DNA of 64,000 nt from positions 158,749 through 222,748 of the forward strand of contig JAEUJN010000076.1 of the NCBI GenBank assembly GCA_016794595.1. Direction: 5' to 3'. Source of the stretch: Kineosporiaceae bacterium (lineage in GTDB: Bacteria > Actinomycetota > Actinomycetes > Actinomycetales > Kineosporiaceae). The notes beneath the pieces were generated by a model. The model was given only the letters and a program-made list of their open reading frames with translations. It was not told the origin of the DNA and did no database searches. Each line of letters starts with the position of its first letter. Position 1 is the stretch's first letter. Below are positions 18,297-25,525 of this stretch, in pieces. The translations under genes were made by a program, and so were the position numbers.

Positions 18297-19061
18297 TCAG
18301 TCGAACATGGCGTGCATGGTCTCGTGCGTGGCCGCGCGGGCGATGTCCTTCGGGCTCGCCCAGCACGTGTTGAGGATGATCCGGGTGCGGTCGGCGGACA
18401 GCGGGATCGTGCGGTGCAGGGTGGTGTCCGAGCGCAGGAAGTAGGTGTCCCCGGTGACGTGCGGCCAGGTGCGGATGGGCAGCATCTCCAGGTGCTCGGT
18501 GGTGCGCGGGTCCTCCTTGTCCCACACCGTGTGCGGCACGGTCTGCAACTGGCCGCCGAACTCCCCGCTGGGGGCCTCGATGATCCAGATGAGGGTGAAG
18601 GAGAAGTCGCCCCAGTGCCACCCGTGGGTGTCGCCCTGCTTGTGCTGGCGAATGGCGATGTACTTCTCGCCCTCCCAGGGGCAGTCCAGCACCTCGTCAC
18701 CGGCCAGCCGTCCCAGAAAGGCCTTCAGCGCCGCGGACTCGTAGACCGCCGGGATCAGCTCGCTGTTCTCGGCGATCGCTGCCTGGGAGAGCGTGCTCAT
18801 GTAGCGAGGGGTGTTGCCCGTCTCCTTGAGCTTGATGTCGATCCGCTTCTCGTGGGCGTCGAGCAGCCGGATCGTCTCGACCCGGACGCGCTCGATCAGG
18901 TCCGCGGAGACCAGGCCGGAGAGCTTGACGTAGCCCTCGCGGCGGTAGTGGTAGGCGAGCTTTCGCAGCTCCCAGTCGTCGGTGTACCGCTCGGCGATGT
19001 GCGCGGCGATCTCGCGATCGATCTCGGCGGCCAGCTGAGAACGGGTGTCGATGGTGGTCAT
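18297..19061 (-). CDS. BesD/HalD-type Fe(II)/2-oxoglutarate-dependent amino-acid halogenase
   Basis: 254 aa, the length of the BesD family. The iron site reads DTHGWHWGDF: H149-W150-G151, where glycine replaces the aspartate or glutamate of ordinary dioxygenases and so leaves room for chloride, with the distal histidine H216 in RSDTTLHRTIP. The H-to-H spacing of 67 equals that I recall for BesD (H137/G139/H204). With the same +12 offset, R86, E132, H146, D152 and N231 coincide with residues I recall as lining the BesD lysine pocket. Family members chlorinate free amino acids such as lysine. AGGAGG lies 5 bases before the ATG, which overlaps the upstream PaaK-like stop (ATGA). A hydroxylase function is less likely given the HxG motif. 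Confidence 0.88.
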   Translation of the reverse strand: MTTIDTRSQLAAEIDREIAAHIAERYTDDWELRKLAYHYRREGYVKLSGLVSADLIERVRVETIRLLDAHEKRIDIKLKETGNTPRYMSTLSQAAIAENSELIPAVYESAALKAFLGRLAGDEVLDCPWEGEKYIAIRQHKQGDTHGWHWGDFSFTLIWIIEAPSGEFGGQLQTVPHTVWDKEDPRTTEHLEMLPIRTWPHVTGDTYFLRSDTTLHRTIPLSADRTRIILNTCWASPKDIARAATHETMHAMFD

Positions 19062-20422
19062 GGTGTCCTCCTGGTGATGCGGTCGCTGGTCAGGGAGGGC
19101 CCCTGCCGCGATGGTGCAGCCGGCTCGGTGCCGGGCTCCCACCCGGACGCCGAGCGGACGACCTGGATCTTGCCGTTGGGTCCGGGCTCGATCGCCTCGA
19201 CCCGGACGACGGTGGTCCGGAAGGCGGGAAGTGCCTGCGCGACAACGTGTCCCATTCGCGCCAGCACGTCCTGCGGTGCCTGCGGGGCGAGGACGGCGCG
19301 CACCTCGACCACCCCCGGGGCCTCCTGGACGACCTGCACCCGGCTCAGCTCCGGGAAGGCCAGCAGCGGCATGTTGATCACGTCGATGCAGGCGCCGCGT
19401 CCGTCCGGCCCGTAGAGCAGGTCCTGCGCTCGGCCCAGGACCTCCTCGACCACCGGGGCCGTCGACGTCCCGCACTCACACGTGCTGGGCGCGATCCGCA
19501 CCCGGTCGCCGAGCCGGTAGCGCAGCAACGGCATGGCCTGCGAGCGCAACCGGGTCAGCAGGATCTCGCCCTCGCCGTCGGCCACCGAGACGCTGCCGTC
19601 GTCGTGCTCCACCTCGACCACGACGTCCGCCGGGCGCAGGTGCATCCGGCCGAGGGGACACGTGCGGGCGATGGTGAACACCTCGACCGCGGAGTACACC
19701 TCGAGGCACCGGGCCCCGAACACCTCGCTCACCCGCCGGCGCAGGTGGGGCGTGAGCCGCTCACCACCGAACACGATCCGGCGCACGCGGTCGTAGCGCA
19801 GCCCGCGACGATCGATCTCCTCGGCGATGCTCGCAATGGTGTTCGGGAAGCCGGTCAGGAACGTCGGCCGCCCGGCCAGGAACGCATCGACCTGCTCGTC
19901 GATCCCCTGGCGGGTGTCGACGTGGATCATCGGCAGCAGCCCGAGTCGCTCCAGGGGATGGTGCAGGAACGTCCCCGGGCGGAAGTAGGCCATCCGGTCG
20001 GTGGGGCGCAGGCCGGTGGCCAGCATGTCGTTGAGGTAGGTGGCCCTCAGGTAGCCCAGATCGCGTTCGGAGTTGTGCATCACGATCGGCACCCCGGAGG
20101 AGCCGCTGGTGGTGTGGCTGCGGGTGTTGTGCGGGCCGAAACCCTCGGCGAACAACCAGTTCTCGTGGCGATTGGCCCGCACGCTCTCCCGGTCGAGCAC
20201 CGGCAGGCCGGCCAGGTCGCCCGGGCCCCGGACGGCGCGCGCTTGCTGCGCCGTCAGCCGTTCGCGGTACCAGGGGACCGAGTCGGCGGCATGCCGGACG
20301 ACGCGGCGCAGCAGGGCAGCCTGGCGGTCGAGCTGCCGGGCCAAAGGCATGGCGTCGACCCGGCGGATCTCGACCAGGTGACGGGCGACCGGCAGCGGGT
20401 TGATCGTGCCCAGGAGTCTCAT
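19058..20422 (-). CDS. PaaK/CapK-like adenylate-forming enzyme (cluster copy 2)
   Basis: 454 aa. The N-terminal helix ends in ADSVPWYRERL as in PaaK-like proteins. The P-loop is HTTSGSSGVPIVMH (SGSSG at residues 106-110), then YSAVEVFTIART, MPLLRYRLGDRVRIAP, a CECG turn and a C-terminal loop with PGPNGKIQVVR that supplies the catalytic lysine. It should activate a carboxylate as an adenylate. Its ATG shares a base with the stop of the degenerate paralogue upstream (TGATG), and its stop overlaps the halogenase ATG, so the product is probably made in step with the halogenase and may act on the same amino-acid intermediate (inference). Confidence 0.86.
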   Translation of the reverse strand: MRLLGTINPLPVARHLVEIRRVDAMPLARQLDRQAALLRRVVRHAADSVPWYRERLTAQQARAVRGPGDLAGLPVLDRESVRANRHENWLFAEGFGPHNTRSHTTSGSSGVPIVMHNSERDLGYLRATYLNDMLATGLRPTDRMAYFRPGTFLHHPLERLGLLPMIHVDTRQGIDEQVDAFLAGRPTFLTGFPNTIASIAEEIDRRGLRYDRVRRIVFGGERLTPHLRRRVSEVFGARCLEVYSAVEVFTIARTCPLGRMHLRPADVVVEVEHDDGSVSVADGEGEILLTRLRSQAMPLLRYRLGDRVRIAPSTCECGTSTAPVVEEVLGRAQDLLYGPDGRGACIDVINMPLLAFPELSRVQVVQEAPGVVEVRAVLAPQAPQDVLARMGHVVAQALPAFRTTVVRVEAIEPGPNGKIQVVRSASGWEPGTEPAAPSRQGPSLTSDRITRRTP

Positions 20423-21324
20423 CAGCCCTCCCTGGCCAGCAGGGCCGGGCGGTCGTGCACCGGGCAACTGCCGGCCCGCCAGCCCTCGATACCCTCGGGC
20501 CGTAACCGGATCAACACGGGGCCGTGCCGGCGCAACACCGTGAACTCGGGGCAACCGTCCTGCCCGACGGTCAGGGTGAGCGGTCCGGGCACCAGGTGCC
20601 AGGCGCTGCACCCGGCGGGACGGGCGGCGAACGGGCCGAGGTGACGGTCGACCAGTACCGCAGGAACGCTCTCCCCCACCGCATCCGGCCCCCGGTCTCG
20701 TCCGGCCCCCTCGGCTGGCCAGGCCAGGAGACTGGACCGCAGGCACCGTCGCGCCGGCGCCGCCTGCCCGGGACCGCTGCCGGCCAGCTCGGCGTCCAGG
20801 GCCCGCAGGTCCTCGGCCGAGCCGTACAGCAGTGCGTCCGGCCCGAGCTCGCGGCGCAGCCTGCGCTGGTCGGCGGCCACGGCCGGCGCCGCATGATCGA
20901 GGCAGATCAGGACCGACACGTAGCGCAGGCCGGCCACCCGGTCCCAGTCGCGCAGCGCCGTCCCCACCTCGGCGAGCACGCCCTCCGGTGTTCCCGGCGG
21001 CGCATCGGTCACGGCTGCGGCCTCGCGCAGGGCCGCGCCCAGTCCGGAGGCGGTGGTGGCCGGCGGGACGTCGTCCGGCATCGGCCGCTCGAACGGGAAC
21101 AGGGCGGGCAGCACCGCGTCGGCCTCGGCGGCGGACAGGGGCGGCGGCTCCCCCAGCACGCATCCCGCGCGTGCCCAGTGGTCGCGGTAGTGCGGCACGG
21201 CGGCGAAGGCGTACCGGACGACGTCGCGGTAGCCGGGGTAGGTGGGGTGGGCGGGAGGCGCCGGGCGCGCGGGACGGCGCAGGCCGCGGACGAGACCCGG
21301 GCCGAGGAGGCGGCGATCGCTCAT
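20422..21324 (-). CDS. Degenerate PaaK-like protein, function unknown
   Basis: 300 aa. The N-terminus keeps the family entry pattern (YPGYRDVVRYAFAAVPHYRDHWA), but no SGSTG-type P-loop, YSAxE or RYxLGD motif follows; the rest is Ala/Gly/Arg-rich with short motifs such as YVSVLICLDHAAP and a Cys-containing C-terminus. The gene is intact, with an ATGA overlap upstream and TGATG downstream, so it is unlikely to be simple decay. It may be a structural or carrier partner of the neighbouring ligases. The ATG at 21324 is chosen for its overlap with the transferase stop; a GTG at 21333 is an alternative. Confidence 0.6.
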   Translation of the reverse strand: MSDRRLLGPGLVRGLRRPARPAPPAHPTYPGYRDVVRYAFAAVPHYRDHWARAGCVLGEPPPLSAAEADAVLPALFPFERPMPDDVPPATTASGLGAALREAAAVTDAPPGTPEGVLAEVGTALRDWDRVAGLRYVSVLICLDHAAPAVAADQRRLRRELGPDALLYGSAEDLRALDAELAGSGPGQAAPARRCLRSSLLAWPAEGAGRDRGPDAVGESVPAVLVDRHLGPFAARPAGCSAWHLVPGPLTLTVGQDGCPEFTVLRRHGPVLIRLRPEGIEGWRAGSCPVHDRPALLAREG

Positions 21325-22340
21325 GCGGCCCACCCCCGCCGTCGTCCGGGCAGGATCGCCCGCAGCACCGCCTGTCGCGGCACCAACCGGGCTCCGAAGG
21401 CGGTCTTGACCTCGGGCATCCCCGGCCCGAACTCGATCGAGTCCAGCCCCGAGGCGATCAGGTGCTCGATCTCGCGCAGGTACAGGTCGAAGTAGAGATT
21501 GCGCACCCCCGACTGCGGGCTGTCCAGCCCCCCGTGCACCAGGGTCAGCAGGTCCTTGCCCCAGCCGATCATCAGGTCGAAGGCGAGCAGGCGCTCACCG
21601 TCGGCGTACCCGAGGAAGCAGACCCCCGGACGCCGGGCCAGCTGCTCGAGGTAGACCGGCGACAGTGGCGGGACAGCGCGTCCCCCGGCGTGCCGTGCCC
21701 GGGTGAGCGAGTCCAGCCGGCTGGCCTGCCGGGCATCGATCGTCTCCGCCGTGAAGGGCTGCACCCGGACGGCGGCGGCCACCTCGCGCCGCAGGCGCAC
21801 CAGCCGTCGACGGCGCCGGGCGGGCAACCAGGCCAGGTAGGCGTCCAGGTCGTCCCACGCGTTGTGCAGCACGGTGCTCGGCGAGGTGCCCCGCAGGACG
21901 GCCGGGCCGAACAGCAGGTCCTCGGCGTCCTCGACCTTCTCGTACAGGCAGCCGAGCAACCCCGGCCCGAGGTCGGCCCGCAGGGCCGACTCGAACGCCC
22001 GGATCGCCTGCCGCCGCTCGGGCCGCGGCAGACAGTCGGCGAAGTGCACCCCGCGCGAGAAGCTGACCGGCATCCGGCAGCTGAACACCCCGGCGACCCT
22101 CCGGCGGGCGGGCGCGGAGTACTGCCGGGCCGCCCGGCCGGTGAGCACGTCCCCGGTCAGGACGGCGACCACGTCCCCGCCCTCACGCACGATCCCCACC
22201 CGGACGGCGCGGGTCGAGGTCCAGGCGAGCGCGGTGAGCACGTCCGCGTGCATCGAGGCCGGCAGGGAGCGGGCCAGGCGGAAGGCCTCCCAGTCCGCCG
22301 GGATCGGCCGCGCCGTCGGGTCGATGATCTCAGCCTGCAT
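21321..22340 (-). CDS. FemAB/GNAT-like acyl- or aminoacyltransferase
   Basis: 339 aa. The layout resembles FemAB/BioF2-like double-GNAT proteins: an N-terminal half with PVSFSRGVHFADCLP and an acceptor-side region, the basic helix WDDLDAYLAWLPARRRRRLVR, and a second GNAT core with GYADGERLLAFDLMIGW and LYFDLYLREIEHLIASGL. Such proteins transfer an acyl group, and FemX-type members use aminoacyl-tRNA. The gene starts inside the end of the lysyl-tRNA synthetase gene (11-base overlap), which makes a lysyl-tRNA-dependent transfer the attractive hypothesis. A CoA-dependent N-acyltransferase is the alternative. The acceptor is unknown. Confidence 0.68.
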   Translation of the reverse strand: MQAEIIDPTARPIPADWEAFRLARSLPASMHADVLTALAWTSTRAVRVGIVREGGDVVAVLTGDVLTGRAARQYSAPARRRVAGVFSCRMPVSFSRGVHFADCLPRPERRQAIRAFESALRADLGPGLLGCLYEKVEDAEDLLFGPAVLRGTSPSTVLHNAWDDLDAYLAWLPARRRRRLVRLRREVAAAVRVQPFTAETIDARQASRLDSLTRARHAGGRAVPPLSPVYLEQLARRPGVCFLGYADGERLLAFDLMIGWGKDLLTLVHGGLDSPQSGVRNLYFDLYLREIEHLIASGLDSIEFGPGMPEVKTAFGARLVPRQAVLRAILPGRRRGWAA

Positions 22341-24033
22341 CGGGCACCTGCGCCTGCGGGACCGCCAGGCGGGCCAGCACCACCGACCGCCAGACCCCCG
22401 GCTCGTGCGGCCGGTCGCCTGCTCCCTCGGAGGCCGCGGCCAGCGCCGTGGCCACCTGGGCGGCACCGAACTGCTCGCGCACCCGGCGCAGCGGGGGCCC
22501 GCACCGGGTACCGAACAGTGCCCGGTAGATCTGTTCCGGCGACACCTGCGGGGCCAGCTCCGCCGGCCCTCCCGGGAACAGCTCCGACGACGGTCCCGGC
22601 GGACGGTGCCCGGACGGCCCGGACGGCTCGGGCGGAACCCCTGCGGCGGTGGGGATCTCGGGCCCCGCCGGCCGGTCCGCCGCGACGTCCCGCACGATCC
22701 AGCAGCGATCGCGACCGTGCCGGGCGAGCCAGGCGCGGGCATGCTCGACCCGTTCGGCGACCAGCGCGCGCAGCGGGGAATCGGCCGGCACCAGGTGCTC
22801 GCAGGCCGCGGCCGGGTCGTAGCTGCTCGCGTGCAACGCCCCCAGGACGCTGCGCCAGCGCGGCAGCCGGGCGTGCGGGGGGTCATCGGTGACCAGCTCG
22901 TGCAGGGCAGCAGCGCGGCCGCCGTGCGCCGCGGCGTCCACGAACGCGTCGAAGGCCGCGTAGGCCGCGTGCATCGTGGCCCAGTCCAGGCCGATCCGGA
23001 TGTCGGAGCGGGCCGGTGCCCGGCCGTACAGCCAGAGCACCATCCGCGCCGGCATGACGTCCAGCAGGTCGCCGAGCCGCAGTCCACCGCCGGTCGACCC
23101 GGAGATCTTGCGATGCTGCCCCGGCTCGCGGACCAGGCCGTAGGGGATGATCACCGGCTGCGGGCGGTGCAGGTAGTCGCTGAAGACGGGCCGGGTGCGG
23201 TCCATGGTGCTGCCCGCGGTGCAGTGGTCCTGGCCGGCGGGCTCGCAGTCGATGCCCTCGTGCGCCACCCGCAGGGTCCAGTCCACCGCCCAGATCGGCT
23301 TGACCGGCCCGGGATCGGTGGTGGCGCGGGCGGTTCCGCACGAGCGGCAGCGGTAGCCGACCCGCTCGCTGCCCAGGACCTCGATCGTCGTGGTGTTCCG
23401 CCCGCAGGCCTCGCAGTAGACGGCGAACAACCGCTCCGGGCGGGATCCGTTGAGCAGGGCCGTCAGCCGCGCCGCGTCGCGCTGGTAGGTCCGCTGGAGC
23501 GTGGCGTACTCCCCCGCGAGGTAGCGCTGGTGCTGGTAGTGCGTCTGCCACTGCGCGTGCGCTCCCCGGCCGTCGGCGTCCAGGTCGGGCGGGCAGATCC
23601 CGGCCCGGGTGAGCTCGGCCAGGTACTGCCGGCACAGGCGCCGAGACCGCTCGCCGAGGGCACCCAGGCAGCGACCGTCCTGCCCGGGGACGCTGCCGGG
23701 ACGGACGGGGTCGTAGTCGTCGAAGGACAGCAGGATCTGTGACCGCCGGCCCATCCGCAGCAGCGCCCGGTGCACCAGATGCGCGCAGGCGGTGTCCCGG
23801 AAGTTGCCGACGTGGAACGGTCCGGTGGGCGACATGCTGGTCTGGATCACGATGACGTGCGAGGCCGGGTGCCGCTCGGCCAGGCGTCGGGCGTAGTCGA
23901 CCGCCCAGTGGGGTGCCGAGCGGTCGCCGGCGAACAGGGAGGCATACCCCTCACGGTCGTGCGCCGCCGGGCGGGGACGTGATGTGGCCGGACGGGACAC
24001 CAGGCGCCGCACCCGGCTGATCCCCGCCGTCAT
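22330..24033 (-). CDS. Class I lysyl-tRNA synthetase homologue within a biosynthetic cluster
   Basis: 567 aa, near the normal class I LysRS length. The HIGH motif is SPTGPFHVGNF (H74-N77), the Zn knuckle is CEAC (207/210) with CRSC (229/232), AVDWTLRVAHEGIDCEPAGQDH matches the VDW...EP.G.DH active-site block, and the KMSKS loop is RKISGSTGG (K309-S313), where the usual downstream Lys is Thr. The C-terminal third should be the helical anticodon-binding cage, with a Pro/Ser-rich insert around residues 450-490. It normally charges tRNA-Lys. Overlaps with a PaaK-like gene (ATGA) and the FemAB-like gene argue for a specialised copy serving the pathway. Whether another LysRS exists in the genome cannot be seen here. 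Confidence 0.87.
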   Translation of the reverse strand: MTAGISRVRRLVSRPATSRPRPAAHDREGYASLFAGDRSAPHWAVDYARRLAERHPASHVIVIQTSMSPTGPFHVGNFRDTACAHLVHRALLRMGRRSQILLSFDDYDPVRPGSVPGQDGRCLGALGERSRRLCRQYLAELTRAGICPPDLDADGRGAHAQWQTHYQHQRYLAGEYATLQRTYQRDAARLTALLNGSRPERLFAVYCEACGRNTTTIEVLGSERVGYRCRSCGTARATTDPGPVKPIWAVDWTLRVAHEGIDCEPAGQDHCTAGSTMDRTRPVFSDYLHRPQPVIIPYGLVREPGQHRKISGSTGGGLRLGDLLDVMPARMVLWLYGRAPARSDIRIGLDWATMHAAYAAFDAFVDAAAHGGRAAALHELVTDDPPHARLPRWRSVLGALHASSYDPAAACEHLVPADSPLRALVAERVEHARAWLARHGRDRCWIVRDVAADRPAGPEIPTAAGVPPEPSGPSGHRPPGPSSELFPGGPAELAPQVSPEQIYRALFGTRCGPPLRRVREQFGAAQVATALAAASEGAGDRPHEPGVWRSVVLARLAVPQAQVPDAG

Positions 24034-25325
24034 GACGGCATCGGGATGATGTCGGGGACCTTGCCGCCGGCGGTGCGCTCGATCCGCTCGACCAGGTCGA
24101 TCTCGATCGAGACCTCCGAGCCGAACTGGCGCCGGACGGCCTCGCGCACGGCCTGGGCGGTCGCCTGGTCGGTGCCCGGGTCCGGGATGATCCGCACCAC
24201 CAGGTCGGTCAGCGAGGTCTGGGCCACCTGGTAGCGCCGCAGGGTCGGGATCTCGCGCAGGTGCGCACACAATCGGGCACCGGTGATCCGCTGGCCGCCG
24301 GTGGTCAGCACGGCCGAGGCGCCACGCCCCTCCAGCGAGGTCATCCGGCGCAACGGCCGGCCGCAGCCGCAGGGACGGCTGTCCACCGTGCCGCGGTCCC
24401 CGATCCGGTACCGCACGAACGGCATGGCCGCGCCGTACAGCCCGGTGACGACCAGCTCGCCCGGGCTCCCCTCGGGCACCGGCCGGCCGTCGTCGTCCAG
24501 CACCTCGACCAGGACCGCGTCGTCGTTGAGGTGCCGGGTGCCCAGGGCGCACTCGAAGGCGATGCAGCCGAACTCGATCGTGCCGTAGAGATCCACCACC
24601 CGGGCACCGACGCCGTCGGCGATCTCGCGTCGCGCGTCCTCGGTCAGGGTCTCGGCCCCGGTGGTCACCCACCGGATCCCCAGGCCGCTCACGCGATCCG
24701 GGCCGAGTCGGTCGAGCAGTTCGAGGATGTGGCTGGGGTACCCGCCGAGCACGTGCGGGCGGAGCTCGCGCAATCTCGCGGCGAGTCGGGCATCGGGGGC
24801 GTCGATGTCCAGGTGCTCGGCCCGGAAGATCCCCAGGCGCTCGGTCAGGGTCGGGGACGACGGCAGGTTGCGGAAGTAGGCGGTCCGGTGGTGCGGCCGA
24901 AGACCGTAGGCCAGGTGCGAGCGGGCCCAGACGGCGTCCAGCACTGCCGCCGAGGCGGGATCGTGCGGGACCACCAGCGGCTCACCGGTGCTGCCCGACG
25001 TGGGGGCCGAGCGGACCCCGCGGGCCCGCGCCGCCGGGGTGAGGATCTGCTCCACGTCGGCTCGCACCATGGTCTTGCTGACCAGCGGGAAACCGGCCAG
25101 GTCCCCGGCCGTACGCACCGAGGAGGGCTCGCATCCCGCCTCCTGCCAGAGCCTGCGGTACCAGGGCGAGTGAGCCGCCGTGTGGCGGACCACCTCGACC
25201 AGCCGCGCATCCCTGGCCCGGACCAGCCGGTCGCGGTCCCGACGGCCGGAGGCGGTCACCCTGGCCAGGGCGGAGAGCCGGGCGGCGGCCGCCGGGACCG
25301 CGGCCGGCATCGATGGCGTCCTCAC
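24030..25325 (-). CDS. PaaK/CapK-like adenylate-forming enzyme (cluster copy 1)
   Basis: 431 aa. Family marks in order: HTAAHSPWYRRLWQEAGC, P-loop APTSGSTGEPLVVPHD (SGSTG at 110-114), VVDLYGTIEFG in place of YSAxE, MPFVRYRIGDRG, CGCG turn, and a C-terminal ERTAGGKVPDI lysine loop. It should form an acyl adenylate and possibly a thioester. The GTG start overlaps the stop of the 67-aa gene (GTGA), and its stop overlaps the LysRS ATG. Three intact and one degenerate copy in one operon imply several distinct carboxylate activations or sequential acceptor steps. Confidence 0.86.
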   Translation of the reverse strand: MRTPSMPAAVPAAAARLSALARVTASGRRDRDRLVRARDARLVEVVRHTAAHSPWYRRLWQEAGCEPSSVRTAGDLAGFPLVSKTMVRADVEQILTPAARARGVRSAPTSGSTGEPLVVPHDPASAAVLDAVWARSHLAYGLRPHHRTAYFRNLPSSPTLTERLGIFRAEHLDIDAPDARLAARLRELRPHVLGGYPSHILELLDRLGPDRVSGLGIRWVTTGAETLTEDARREIADGVGARVVDLYGTIEFGCIAFECALGTRHLNDDAVLVEVLDDDGRPVPEGSPGELVVTGLYGAAMPFVRYRIGDRGTVDSRPCGCGRPLRRMTSLEGRGASAVLTTGGQRITGARLCAHLREIPTLRRYQVAQTSLTDLVVRIIPDPGTDQATAQAVREAVRRQFGSEVSIEIDLVERIERTAGGKVPDIIPMPS

Positions 25326-25525
25326 GGCCGCCCCGGGGTGCGCTCGTTGCCGCGCCGGTAGTTCCCGGTCGCCCGCGCCAGCACCTGCTGGTCGCTGTCC
25401 TCGTCCCGGCCGAGCAGGGCGATCACCCGGGCGGCCTTGGCCCCGGCGAGGGTCACCACCAGCCGTCCCCCGCGCGAGATCAGCACCTTGCCGTCCTTGG
25501 TGATCCGGTGGTCAAACGGTTCCAC
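25322..25525 (-). CDS. Small conserved protein, 67 aa
   Basis: A basic 67-residue protein starting EPFDHRITKDGKVLISRGGR and ending in a GNYRRGNERTPG tail. I recall similar short actinobacterial hypotheticals with the ITKDGKVLIS and RATGNxxRGNER signatures, but no known function. The GTG at 25525 overlaps the end of the SDR gene by 14 bases, and the stop overlaps the start of the PaaK-like gene, so it is clearly translated with the cluster. It might be an adaptor or nucleic-acid-binding partner, given its charge and the next-but-one LysRS gene; this is speculation. Earlier in-frame sequence belongs to the SDR reading overlap. Confidence 0.7.
   Translation of the reverse strand: MEPFDHRITKDGKVLISRGGRLVVTLAGAKAARVIALLGRDEDSDQQVLARATGNYRRGNERTPGRP

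Noticed and set aside
18297..19061. Annotation as ordinary phytanoyl-CoA dioxygenase
   Set aside because: The third iron ligand is glycine, not Asp/Glu, and the length and spacing fit the halogenase family instead.
20422..21324. Pseudogene or frameshift in the degenerate PaaK-like gene
   Set aside because: The frame is uninterrupted and overlaps both neighbours with functional start-stop junctions; missing motifs are not recovered in other frames.
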